Source of the DNA: JAEXNA01 sp050486105
GTDB lineage: Bacteria > Vulcanimicrobiota > Xenobia > Xenobiales > JADMJV01
Length of the DNA stretch: 18,733 bases
Reading direction: 5' to 3'
Assembly (NCBI GenBank): GCA_050486105.1
Contig: JBJHCR010000100.1
Span: forward strand, 1 to 18,733
Part shown: positions 8,133 through 14,743 of the stretch, piece after piece
Layout: each line of letters begins with the position of its first letter
Numbering within the stretch: the stretch's first letter is position 1
Position numbers and translations under genes: made by a program
The notes under the pieces: generated by a model
What the model was told of the DNA's origin: nothing
Seen by the model: the letters and a program-made list of their open reading frames with translations, nothing else
Databases searched by the model: none

Positions 8133-9854
8133 TTACTTCTTCAAGAATTCGATGACCCCACTCCAGGGTTGAGGAACTCCAGATTCTTCGTAACGGTAAG
8201 CTAGTCTGGTGAGAAATCTGGTCACTGGGTCTTCCACCGGAACTCGACGCAGGCCCTTGATGGCCTCTAGCATTTGTCCCTCTTCGAAATGTCGCTGAGC
8301 TCTCTCGTAGGCCAAGATCTCTTCGCCGGTCAATCCGCTTCCACCATGTTCTCGGTCGAGAACAACTTCGTGAAGTTCCAAAATCTCGTTCATTCCAGCT
8401 GGTCGGGCTCGCCCAATACGCCTAAGGTCGGTCCTAGGACCAAGTCGTTCGCGAACAGCTCCGCTGATGAGGATCGGCAACCCCAATGGTTTGGTTAGTC
8501 CCTCGAGGCGAGCAGCCTGATTGACCACTTTCCCCATCCAGCCGTACTTCACTTGCTCTCGACCACCGACTTGACCGGCGACCACCTCGCCACAATCCAA
8601 GCCCAAGCCGCAGCGCAAGGTGCTTCCCTGCCAGAAGGGGAGTTTCATGCTCTGGATCGAGGTCACTATTTCCACGGCGGCCGAGACCGCTCTTTCGGCG
8701 TGGTCATCTTGAACCTGGGGGGCGCCCCATCCGGCCATGATGGCATCCCCCGCAAAGTCCAGCACGATCCCGTCTCGGTTGAAGATATGCTTGGTGGCTT
8801 TCGACATGATCTCTGTCAAGAAGGCGTGATACTTGAGCACTGCTTCCAAGGCTTCACCTTCAGCTTGCTCGGTGGCTTTGGAGAAGCCCCGCAAGTCGAA
8901 GAACAAGACCGTGACGGTGGCTCGAGCAGGCTGCATCAGGTCGGTCAATCCCCTTTCGTCAATAAGACTTCGGAGGGTAGGAGAAAAGAATTGTCCAACC
9001 TGAGCTCGCAGCCGATCTGCTCTGCGGGCGCTCAAATAATGTCCCAAAGCTTCTCCCACTAAATCGACTAAGGCTCGTTCCTGTTCACTTGATTGGTGGT
9101 CCCCCGAGCCCAAGGCGTACAACGCGTAACGTTCGGTTTCCGAGATCTGAATCGGAGTGGCCAAGGCCCATTCAAAGCCGTTGACTATCGTCATGTCGGT
9201 ATCGTTGTCTAGCGACCATTGATGGATCGCGGTCTGTCCGGAGTCGAAGGCCAGGTTAAGCAGGCGTTTGCTCGGCGCGTAATGACCTTCCACTCCAGGG
9301 AGTTCGTAGCTATACGTCCCATCTGAAGTGACTCGCAACGGAAAGATTTTTATTGCCTGGGGCAGCAGGTCGGCCAGAATGTCAACGGCTGCCCTCCACA
9401 GTTCGTCGAGTTCCCTGGCCGCTCGAAGTGAGGGCAGCAGCCGGGTCAACGCCTCAAGGCATTCGTTGGCGCGTTTTTCTTGAAGTCGCTGACGAGCGCC
9501 GTGGGCCAGGGTAAACTCCAGAGCCGACTCCGGGCTTTCCTGCATAGACTTGAGCACACATTGGAACCGTGTCTGACCGGCAACAAAGTGCTCACCAGGA
9601 TGGATTCGGAAGGCCTGGCAGGGCTCGCCCTTCCAGAAGACCGGATTGGAAGCGGTCTCACAGCGACGAATATCAACGCTTTCTCCATCGCAGGCGACCA
9701 AGAAGTGCTGTCGGGAGAGATTGGAATCCCAAGGAACCACCAGTTGGTGAGGCTGAGTCTGGATTCGGCCTACTAACCAACGACCTGGCCCGAGGGGCCA
9801 GCGTAAGGTTTGCTCTTGAGGGCCCCTGGCGTAGAGCCAAAGCACGTTGCGCAT
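8133..9854 (-). CDS. FHA-GAF-class III nucleotide cyclase
   Basis: A 573-residue soluble signalling protein. Residues about 20-105 form an FHA domain with phosphothreonine-binding landmarks Arg30 (VGR), Ser47 and His50 (LSRQH) and Asn70. About 140-275 resembles a GAF domain, by position and pattern only. About 310-500 is a class III cyclase domain: metal-binding Asp320 (FFDLRGF) and Asp370 (FAGDAIMA), and transition-state Asn445 and Arg449 (VNQAAR) are present. The purine-recognising Lys is Asp366 and its Asp/Thr partner is Gly438 (YGWMG), so substrate preference cannot be assumed. Residues 505-573 form a short helical tail. The ATG has ggagaagg seven bases upstream, a good ribosome site. It is convergent with the kinase gene and divergent (99 bp) from the subtilase gene. 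It would make cAMP or cGMP if active; similar FHA-GAF-cyclases with Asp at the Lys position occur in Planctomycetes by my recollection. Confidence 0.9.
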   Translation of the reverse strand: MRNVLWLYARGPQEQTLRWPLGPGRWLVGRIQTQPHQLVVPWDSNLSRQHFLVACDGESVDIRRCETASNPVFWKGEPCQAFRIHPGEHFVAGQTRFQCVLKSMQESPESALEFTLAHGARQRLQEKRANECLEALTRLLPSLRAARELDELWRAAVDILADLLPQAIKIFPLRVTSDGTYSYELPGVEGHYAPSKRLLNLAFDSGQTAIHQWSLDNDTDMTIVNGFEWALATPIQISETERYALYALGSGDHQSSEQERALVDLVGEALGHYLSARRADRLRAQVGQFFSPTLRSLIDERGLTDLMQPARATVTVLFFDLRGFSKATEQAEGEALEAVLKYHAFLTEIMSKATKHIFNRDGIVLDFAGDAIMAGWGAPQVQDDHAERAVSAAVEIVTSIQSMKLPFWQGSTLRCGLGLDCGEVVAGQVGGREQVKYGWMGKVVNQAARLEGLTKPLGLPILISGAVRERLGPRTDLRRIGRARPAGMNEILELHEVVLDREHGGSGLTGEEILAYERAQRHFEEGQMLEAIKGLRRVPVEDPVTRFLTRLAYRYEESGVPQPWSGVIEFLKK

Positions 9855-9953
9855 CCTCAGGCCTTCTCCGGGCTTTGCTTTCCCACCTATTTTTCAGAGC
9901 ACTTTCACGGCTGTGCCTTAGAATCGAAGGGAACTGAAAAGAGGTGACAGGTC

Positions 9954-11306
9954 ATGACTATCGTTCCTCACCGGGGAACGCCCCTGGCAAACGGCTATGC
10001 CGAGCCCAAGGAGCGAGCTCCAAAGGTGGCTCTTCTCGACGATTTCGACGGAGACCCCGCCGGCTTTCCCCACGGTCAGGTGGTGGAGGCGGTGCTGCTT
10101 CAACACAGCGACTTGACCGATCCCGATATTCAAAGGATCCAGAACGCGGAAGCTCAGGTGGACCTTCAAGAGGTGCTTCGAAGCGGTAAAGTTGGCTTCC
10201 TTAAAGCCTATCGTCAGATGGTGGCTCAAAACGTGCAGGGCATGTACCAACAAACCGCTGCCAGTATCCGTCTGATTCTCGAAGAGTTGCCAGAAGTTCA
10301 AGTGATTTCCCAGTCCCAAAGTGAAACCCCAGCCCGGAACCTAGAAATGGTCTATCGAGGTCTTCATAACTCAGAGTCTTTTCGGACCCAGGTTGCAGCG
10401 TCTTTGTCTCTGCCAACGGACGCACCCATAGCTAAGATCGCCGAGGAACTGCTCTTTGAGGCTGAAGGTGTGGCGACTCAGAACCCCGCATGTCAAGAGG
10501 CTCGTTCGAGCTACACCAAGCAAGCCAAGAAAGCCTACGAGCGCGGAGTTGTTTACGTGTTGGCAGCGGGTAACCACGGTGAGTTTGCTCGAGAACTCGA
10601 GGCCGCAGGTGTCCAGGCAAGTCCCAGCGCGTTTCGGAACTTGCTGGTCAACGATTACGTAACCGTAGTAGGGGCGGCCACTCGAGAAGGCCAGCCTTCC
10701 ACCTTGAATTCGCCGAATTCCGGCATCGAAGTTTTGGAACTTGGTGAAGAGTTCCCCTGGTCGGTGGCCGAGGGCTTCGACCAGTCCGGAATGAGTAGTG
10801 GGACGTCCTTTGCCGCTCCTCTGGTAGCTCATCGAGCGCTCCAGATCTTAGAGCGAGAGCCAAGCTTAACCCCCTTCCAAGTGGAGGCCAGACTTATGGG
10901 ACTGGAGTCTTATCGAGTCGGTTCCGGAGACCGGGTGGTCAGTCTTGGGAATGGTCAGTTCTTGGAGGCTGATGGAAAAATTGAGCCCTATATTCTCGAG
11001 AAGCTCGGTGAGGGGTTTGTGACCGACATCTTTGGCGACGAATCCCAGCAGCTGGCTCGAGCCCAAAAAGAGAGCACTCTCTTCGGCCTTCCAGGGAAAT
11101 TTGATCACGAGTTTCAATTGATTAAGGTCCGACCTGATGCCCACGGAATCAGACAGTTGACTTTGGAAACCTATTTTGATGAGGGTCATCACCTCCTTCA
11201 GGCCACGCTCAAAGGAGACTCCTGGGACCCCGCAAGCGTGGTGGAAGAATTGCATCTCGACCACCAACGTCGGCAGAGGATCGAAGCAGAAGCTCTCGCC
11301 ACCTAG
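9954..11306 (+). CDS. Leaderless subtilisin-like serine protease (S8 family)
   Basis: A 450-residue compact subtilase. The catalytic triad is visible: Asp29 or Asp30 (KVALLDD), His40 (FPHGQVV) and Ser285 in GMSSGTSFAAP (279-289). The oxyanion Asn207 lies in VVYVLAAGNHG (199-209). There is no signal peptide and no prodomain, and the Asp-His spacing is only about 10 residues, far shorter than in subtilisin. In place of the usual sheet region, residues 50-195 are largely helical and charged. Residues 340-450 form a C-terminal extension with no family recognised. It is therefore expected to act in the cytoplasm unless it is exported by another route. The ATG at 9954 has gaggtgac upstream, a strong ribosome site, and a TAGAAT at 9919-9924 could serve as a -10 element although no good -35 is seen. 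It is divergent from the cyclase gene and is followed within 10 bp by the repeat element at 11316. Confidence 0.85.
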   Translation: MTIVPHRGTPLANGYAEPKERAPKVALLDDFDGDPAGFPHGQVVEAVLLQHSDLTDPDIQRIQNAEAQVDLQEVLRSGKVGFLKAYRQMVAQNVQGMYQQTAASIRLILEELPEVQVISQSQSETPARNLEMVYRGLHNSESFRTQVAASLSLPTDAPIAKIAEELLFEAEGVATQNPACQEARSSYTKQAKKAYERGVVYVLAAGNHGEFARELEAAGVQASPSAFRNLLVNDYVTVVGAATREGQPSTLNSPNSGIEVLELGEEFPWSVAEGFDQSGMSSGTSFAAPLVAHRALQILEREPSLTPFQVEARLMGLESYRVGSGDRVVSLGNGQFLEADGKIEPYILEKLGEGFVTDIFGDESQQLARAQKESTLFGLPGKFDHEFQLIKVRPDAHGIRQLTLETYFDEGHHLLQATLKGDSWDPASVVEELHLDHQRRQRIEAEALAT

Positions 11307-11315
11307 CACCTCAGC

Positions 11316-11485
11316 CTAGGAGGCTGTTGACATTCAACCTTCGCGGCGCTGCACTCGCTTATTTCCCCTCTCCGAAAGCGCCTTTTTGCTTAAGTACTCA
11401 CGGGTACTAGGCTCAAAAAAACACTTCCAGAGAGAGAAAATCTGCTTCGCGCAGCTTGAAACGCTGAATGTCAACAGCCTCCTAG
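11316..11485. repeat. 170-bp element with 20-bp perfect terminal inverted repeats (copy 2)
   Basis: The left end ctaggaggctgttgacattc (11316-11335) is the perfect reverse complement of 11466-11485. Both ends carry CTAG, which may be a 4-bp target duplication (leaving 16-bp repeats) or part of the repeat. Bases 11324-11419 occur again, inverted, at 1-96. Inside are a small hairpin (AGTAC/GTACT around 11393-11408) and a second near 11440-11455. It is too short to encode a transposase, so it looks like a MITE or a pair of fused IS ends. Each end contains TTGACA facing inward, but no matching -10 follows. It sits between the protease stop and the secreted-protein gene, without disrupting either. 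The parental transposon family was not recognised. Confidence 0.85.
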
Positions 11486-11518
11486 ACAGAGGAACTCTCG
11501 CTCTCGATTGCGCATTAT

Positions 11519-11540
11519 TTGTCAGGATACTCCCTGACAA
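11519..11540. promoter_or_regulatory. Inverted repeat upstream of the secreted-protein gene, possible operator
   Basis: TTGTCAGG (11519-11526) and CCTGACAA (11533-11540) form a perfect 8-bp inverted repeat separated by atactc. It sits 66 bp before the ATG at 11606. The symmetry, half-site length and centre-to-centre spacing of 14 bp are compatible with a dimeric repressor site, or with an RNA hairpin. No T-run follows, so it is not a terminator for the plus strand. The regulator is unknown. Confidence 0.4.
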
Positions 11541-11605
11541 GGAACTCGGATCGGCAATGGACCTGAGTGAGGGAATCGAACTCTATTTTTCTAAGGAATA
11601 CTGCT

Positions 11606-12088
11606 ATGCGGAAATTGTTTGGCGTTCTACTTGTTTCAATGCTTCTGGGAGGCATAGCCATGGCCAAGGAACACCGGTTTGAGCTGGGAGAAGTCAAGAT
11701 TTGGTATCCCGAGACATGGTCCGTGGATGAGAGTTCGGAGGGAACGGTGGTCTTCACCTGTCCTGAAGAGAGCGCGTCAGTGCTCATCCTGGCTATTGAA
11801 CCTGAAGACGACTCTACGCTTGAAGAAGATCTCACCGATCTGATGAAGGAATTCCTCAAGAACCTCAAGCCAAACGAGCCATGGTTGGAGCGTCAAGTGA
11901 ACGGGATCCGAACGGTAGAGAGCGGGGGAGAAGCCATCATGGAGGGACTCCCTGTTCAGTATAAGGTTGGATACTTCGAGGTCTCGGACGAAGGTGCGCT
12001 CTTTTTTCTTTCTGCGGTCGAAAAAGGGAGTTCAAAAAAGTACCTTGACACCATGGCGAAGATCACCAACAGTATCAAGCGACTGTAG
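11606..12088 (+). CDS. Small secreted protein, possible Mog1/PsbP-like fold
   Basis: A 160-residue protein with a clear signal peptide: MRKLFGVLLVSMLLGG then AMA, with predicted cleavage before Lys21. The mature part is acidic. Its pattern, beginning with EVKIWYPETWSVDES, a central helix-rich acidic stretch (about 80-100) and a closing SAVEKGSSKKYLDTMAKITNSI helix, matches small PsbP/Mog1-like periplasmic domains in which a YPxxW segment opens the fold and a helix containing a final SI/SL closes it. That assignment is by pattern only. The start at 11606 is chosen over an in-frame GTG at 11567 because aagga lies eight bases upstream of the ATG and the signal peptide starts there. It stands alone, between the repeat element and the convergent MFS gene, and is preceded by an inverted repeat at 11519-11540. 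Confidence 0.75.
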   Translation: MRKLFGVLLVSMLLGGIAMAKEHRFELGEVKIWYPETWSVDESSEGTVVFTCPEESASVLILAIEPEDDSTLEEDLTDLMKEFLKNLKPNEPWLERQVNGIRTVESGGEAIMEGLPVQYKVGYFEVSDEGALFFLSAVEKGSSKKYLDTMAKITNSIKRL

Positions 12089-12281
12089 CTCAGGGCCTGC
12101 TGTCACTCAGCCTTCCGAGGTCCGGCACTCGTTGATTGGTACCCGAGGTTGTCGCGCCTCGCTTATTTGGCCTTGCCCCCTTTCCTTCGGCTGGGTAAGC
12201 GCTCACTCGGACGCTCTTTAACTCCTAGCCCGCCAATCGTACCTCGCAAGCCATATCCCGAAAGAAGTGCGGTACGAGTGT
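12089..12281. other. Convergent intergenic region with hairpins, no gene seen
   Basis: 193 bp between the secreted-protein gene and the convergent MFS gene. CGAGG (12144-12148)/CCTCG (12157-12161) followed by cttattt is a weak plus-strand terminator candidate. CGTACC (12238-12243) pairs with GGTACG (12271-12276), extendable by GCA/TGC past a 2-base bulge, which may be the minus-strand 3-prime hairpin, but it lacks a T-run. An overlapping open frame here has no protein-like composition and was not called. Confidence 0.4.
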
Positions 12282-13562
12282 CTAGGGCTCTTGAGGGTCG
12301 GCCTCCAGTTTTCGAGCCGCCTCTTTTGCCTCAATGGCCTTGTTCGTTTCTCTTCGAAAGAGTCTCAAAGTGATGGTGATCACTACTATGGGAACCAGGG
12401 AGAAGTAGAAGGCAGTCTGACCGGAAAAGTGCCCAAAGACGTAACCGGTGATCATGGAACCGGCCGAGCCACCGAGGGCTGAAAAGATCACGATGAGTCC
12501 GGTCATCGAAGAATGCTGCCGCTTGGGAAGCGAGGACAGCATCACCGAACTCAATGCCGGATAGATCGGTGCCATGAAGAGCCCCACGAAGGGGAAGACA
12601 TAGGCCGCTATCGGAGCGGTCCCCCAGGTCATCTCTGGGTTGGCCTCATACCCATAGGTGAAAGGCAAAGTTCCTAATACTAAGGCTGCCATACAGAAGA
12701 GGGAGGCATTGAGTAGAGCGTACCAACCAAAGCGATGAATCAGGGCGCCGGCGGAAAGGCGGCCGATGGCCAATGTCGCGGCGAAGATTCCGGTGACCTG
12801 CACGCTCATGGCGTTGGGAACACCCAGAACTTCTTTGTTGAATGTGGGCAACCAGGTGCCCAGACCCTGCTCGATCAACACGTACAAAAAAGCACAGATG
12901 ACAAAAATGTAGACCAGCGGCATAGCCATGAGTTGGACCATCTTCGAGAAATCACTGGCCAGAGAACCCGTCGGGCCTTGCTCTCCTTCTCGGAACGGGG
13001 TAAACAGAACCATCACGAAGACCAGTAGGCACATGGAAGCCAGCAGCCAGTAAACTCGGATCCATTCGGTGGTCCCAGGCTCGCTCGCTCCAAAGAAGTA
13101 ACCGAAGATCCCATAGCCGGCAAGGACCCCCACCATATACAGGCCTTCCACCGTGTTCATAAACGCTGCGTGCTGTCGGCTTCCGTCGGTCACTAGGGCC
13201 ACCGAAGAATAGATTGAGACTTTGGCGAAGGCAAAGGCAAATCCCACACACAGAAAAAACAATTTAGTGGCCAGAAATCCCGGCATGAGTGGCATCATGC
13301 AGCAGGCTCCGCCGGCGAAAAAGAGACTTCCCAATAGAGAGTTCTTGTACCCTAGGCGGGGCAGAAAAGGAGCGATTAGGAAAGAGGCAATGGCGATGGA
13401 CAAGTCCTTGAAGGCCTCCAGAATGCTTGCTGCCGAGTGGCTGACCTTAAAGGACTCGATGACTTGCATGATCACTGGGCCGACACTGTTCAAGAGGATG
13501 GCGAATACGAAGTACACCAAGGCCAAGGCTAATTTCATGCGCCAATTGGATACGGTTTTCAT
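12282..13562 (-). CDS. Major facilitator superfamily transporter
   Basis: A 426-residue inner-membrane protein with about 12 hydrophobic helices in two six-helix halves, separated by a charged loop near residues 190-210 (TPFREGEQGPTGSLASDF). The layout, with VEGLYMVGVLAGYGIFGYFF in the first half and APIYPALSSVMLSSLPKRQHSS followed by a Gly-rich helix in the second, resembles the fucose/glucose permease (FHS) branch of the MFS, which are proton or sodium symporters of sugars. The substrate cannot be read from the sequence. The C-terminus is a short charged tail (KAIEAKEAARKLEADPQEP). The ATG at 13562 precedes the first helix by about 10 residues as expected; no strong ribosome site is visible. 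It is divergent from the SgcJ/EcaC-type gene over 90 bp, which must contain both promoters. Confidence 0.88.
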   Translation of the reverse strand: MKTVSNWRMKLALALVYFVFAILLNSVGPVIMQVIESFKVSHSAASILEAFKDLSIAIASFLIAPFLPRLGYKNSLLGSLFFAGGACCMMPLMPGFLATKLFFLCVGFAFAFAKVSIYSSVALVTDGSRQHAAFMNTVEGLYMVGVLAGYGIFGYFFGASEPGTTEWIRVYWLLASMCLLVFVMVLFTPFREGEQGPTGSLASDFSKMVQLMAMPLVYIFVICAFLYVLIEQGLGTWLPTFNKEVLGVPNAMSVQVTGIFAATLAIGRLSAGALIHRFGWYALLNASLFCMAALVLGTLPFTYGYEANPEMTWGTAPIAAYVFPFVGLFMAPIYPALSSVMLSSLPKRQHSSMTGLIVIFSALGGSAGSMITGYVFGHFSGQTAFYFSLVPIVVITITLRLFRRETNKAIEAKEAARKLEADPQEP

Positions 13563-13652
13563 CTGGAGTCATTAGGACTTCTCTGCTAGTCTCCTTGCCA
13601 ACCATTTGAAAAAAGTGTGCCGGCGAAATCAGTTAATATAAAGGAAACATTG

Positions 13653-14540
13653 ATGGACCGGGCATGCGGTACACTTGAGTCAAATAAAAAAGGGATTGTT
13701 GTTTTCATGAATGTTGTAGCGTCACACTCACCTACGCCTTCCTTCCGCCCCGCTTCCCTAGGCTCGCCGGACCACCGGAAAGTACCCGATGTCGAGTCTC
13801 CAACGAACCCCACAGACAGCCTTCGTTTGACTCAAGAAGGGCCTCATCAGCATGAGCTGAGACTTCTATCAAGCGCCGAACTCATCGGTCTCGAAGCCAC
13901 CGAGAGTAAGACTGCAGTGCTCTCTTCGAATTTGCTGGAGAGCTTAGAACAGCAAGGCATATCGGCTGCAGCTAGTCAGACAGGGCCAACCGGATTGGCC
14001 TTGATTCAGCTCAGTGAGGGTGGCAAGGTCAGCGAGGAGCAAGAGCGAGAGATTCTCTCACTTTTTGATAACTGGAACGATGCCTTGCAGACCCTAGACT
14101 CTCAAACAGTAACGGATCTCTATGCCCAGGACGCCATACTGCTGCCTACCGTATCCGGGAAAGTTCGGCACAACCATGAGGAGATCAAGGACTATTTTGA
14201 CCACTTTTTGCAGCTAGAGCCCAAGGGAACCATAGACGAGCACAACGTTAGACTTTTCGGAGATGTTGCGGTGAACTCGGGGATCTACACTTTTGACCTG
14301 AACTCTGGAGATTCGGTTCAAGCTCGCTACACCTACGTCTATCGGAAGACCGAAGGAGAATGGAAAATTGTCGAGCATCACTCGTCCAAGATGCCTGACC
14401 CATCTGGAAAAGCGGAGCCGGTGATCCCCTGGTCTCAACCGTCCCTTTTTGACCTTGACGACTTCCCGGCCCCCTCCGTTCCTGAAGTTCTCGAAGGTCA
14501 GTTGCCTCTATTCGAATTAGACCAATTTCTGCTGAAGTGA
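13653..14540 (+). CDS. SgcJ/EcaC-type NTF2-like protein with long N-terminal extension
   Basis: A 295-residue protein. Residues about 127-248 form an NTF2-like domain of the SgcJ/EcaC (CaMKII-association-domain-like, DUF4440-related) family: FDNWNDALQTLDSQTVTDLY, DAILLPTVSGKVRHNHEEI, GDVAVNSGIYTF and RYTYVYRKTEGEWKIVEHHS are typical, ending in HHSSKMP. Such domains often form dimers or larger assemblies and bind small ligands; catalysis is unproven. The first 125 residues are low-complexity and probably disordered (Ser/Pro/Thr-rich, then helical 65-105). The C-terminal tail repeats a hydrophobic-acidic motif, SLFDLDDF (264-271) and PLFELDQF (285-292). No signal peptide is seen. The ATG at 13653 has aaagga seven bases upstream, so it is preferred over an in-frame GTG at 13617; an ATG at 13707 is a weaker alternative. 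The gene is divergent from the MFS transporter. A structured intergenic region follows. Confidence 0.82.
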   Translation: MDRACGTLESNKKGIVVFMNVVASHSPTPSFRPASLGSPDHRKVPDVESPTNPTDSLRLTQEGPHQHELRLLSSAELIGLEATESKTAVLSSNLLESLEQQGISAAASQTGPTGLALIQLSEGGKVSEEQEREILSLFDNWNDALQTLDSQTVTDLYAQDAILLPTVSGKVRHNHEEIKDYFDHFLQLEPKGTIDEHNVRLFGDVAVNSGIYTFDLNSGDSVQARYTYVYRKTEGEWKIVEHHSSKMPDPSGKAEPVIPWSQPSLFDLDDFPAPSVPEVLEGQLPLFELDQFLLK

Positions 14541-14545
14541 GGCTT

Positions 14546-14693
14546 CCGCGAGTTTCCTCTGCCGTTCGCGGACGGCAGAGGCGTCTCGAGTGCCGTCACT
14601 TTCCGGTTTTCTGACCTCGGCGAGTTTCGCGCACCGAGGTCTTTCGCCCGCGATGCTGGTGCTACCTACAGCCAAAATGCCGCAGTTGCGGGC
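14546..14693 (+). ncRNA. Strongly structured intergenic RNA candidate (three stem-loops, possible pseudoknot)
   Basis: Stem 1: CCTCTGCCGT (14556-14565)/ACGGCAGAGG (14572-14581), a perfect 10-bp stem with loop tcgcgg. Upstream CCGCGA (14546-14551) is exactly complementary to the whole loop, allowing a pseudoknot or a competing hairpin. Stem 2: GACCTCGG (14613-14620)/CCGAGGTC (14634-14641), a perfect 8-bp stem. Stem 3: GCCCGC (14646-14651)/GCGGGC (14688-14693), with a smaller GCTG/CAGC stem inside. No T-runs follow, so these are not ordinary terminators. It could be a 3-prime end structure of the upstream gene, a leader of the zinc-ribbon gene, or an RNA in its own right. No known riboswitch class was recognised. 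Confidence 0.45.
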
Positions 14694-14743
14694 AAGCACC
14701 TTTGCAGGAAAAAGTATCGGCTGGTCTGGAATCCTCCGTGTAT

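Noticed and set aside
8528..8530. Lys442 in the cyclase as a swap of the purine-binding Asp (a charge-swapped K/D pair)
   Set aside because: The Asp or Thr specificity position lies four residues earlier, at Gly438 (YGWMG); position 442 is the Asn/Asp of the G[DN]xVN motif, so a true charge swap is not shown.
11327..11332. TTGACA in each terminal repeat as an inward promoter -35
   Set aside because: No acceptable -10 lies about 17 bp further inside for either end.
11334..11540. Minus-strand open frame across the repeat element
   Set aside because: Composition is basic and low in protein-like features; it overlaps the element and the inverted repeat and has no ribosome site. Only the shared C-terminal part is noted, as a possible transposase end.
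12149..12373. Plus-strand open frame between the secreted protein and MFS genes
   Set aside because: It overlaps the MFS gene in antisense, has no ribosome site or family pattern, and is most likely chance in a GC-rich gap.
13606..13642. Promoter (TTGAAA and TAATAT) before the SgcJ/EcaC-type gene
   Set aside because: The spacer is about 22 bp and the -10 overlaps the ribosome site of the preferred start, so the match is not convincing.
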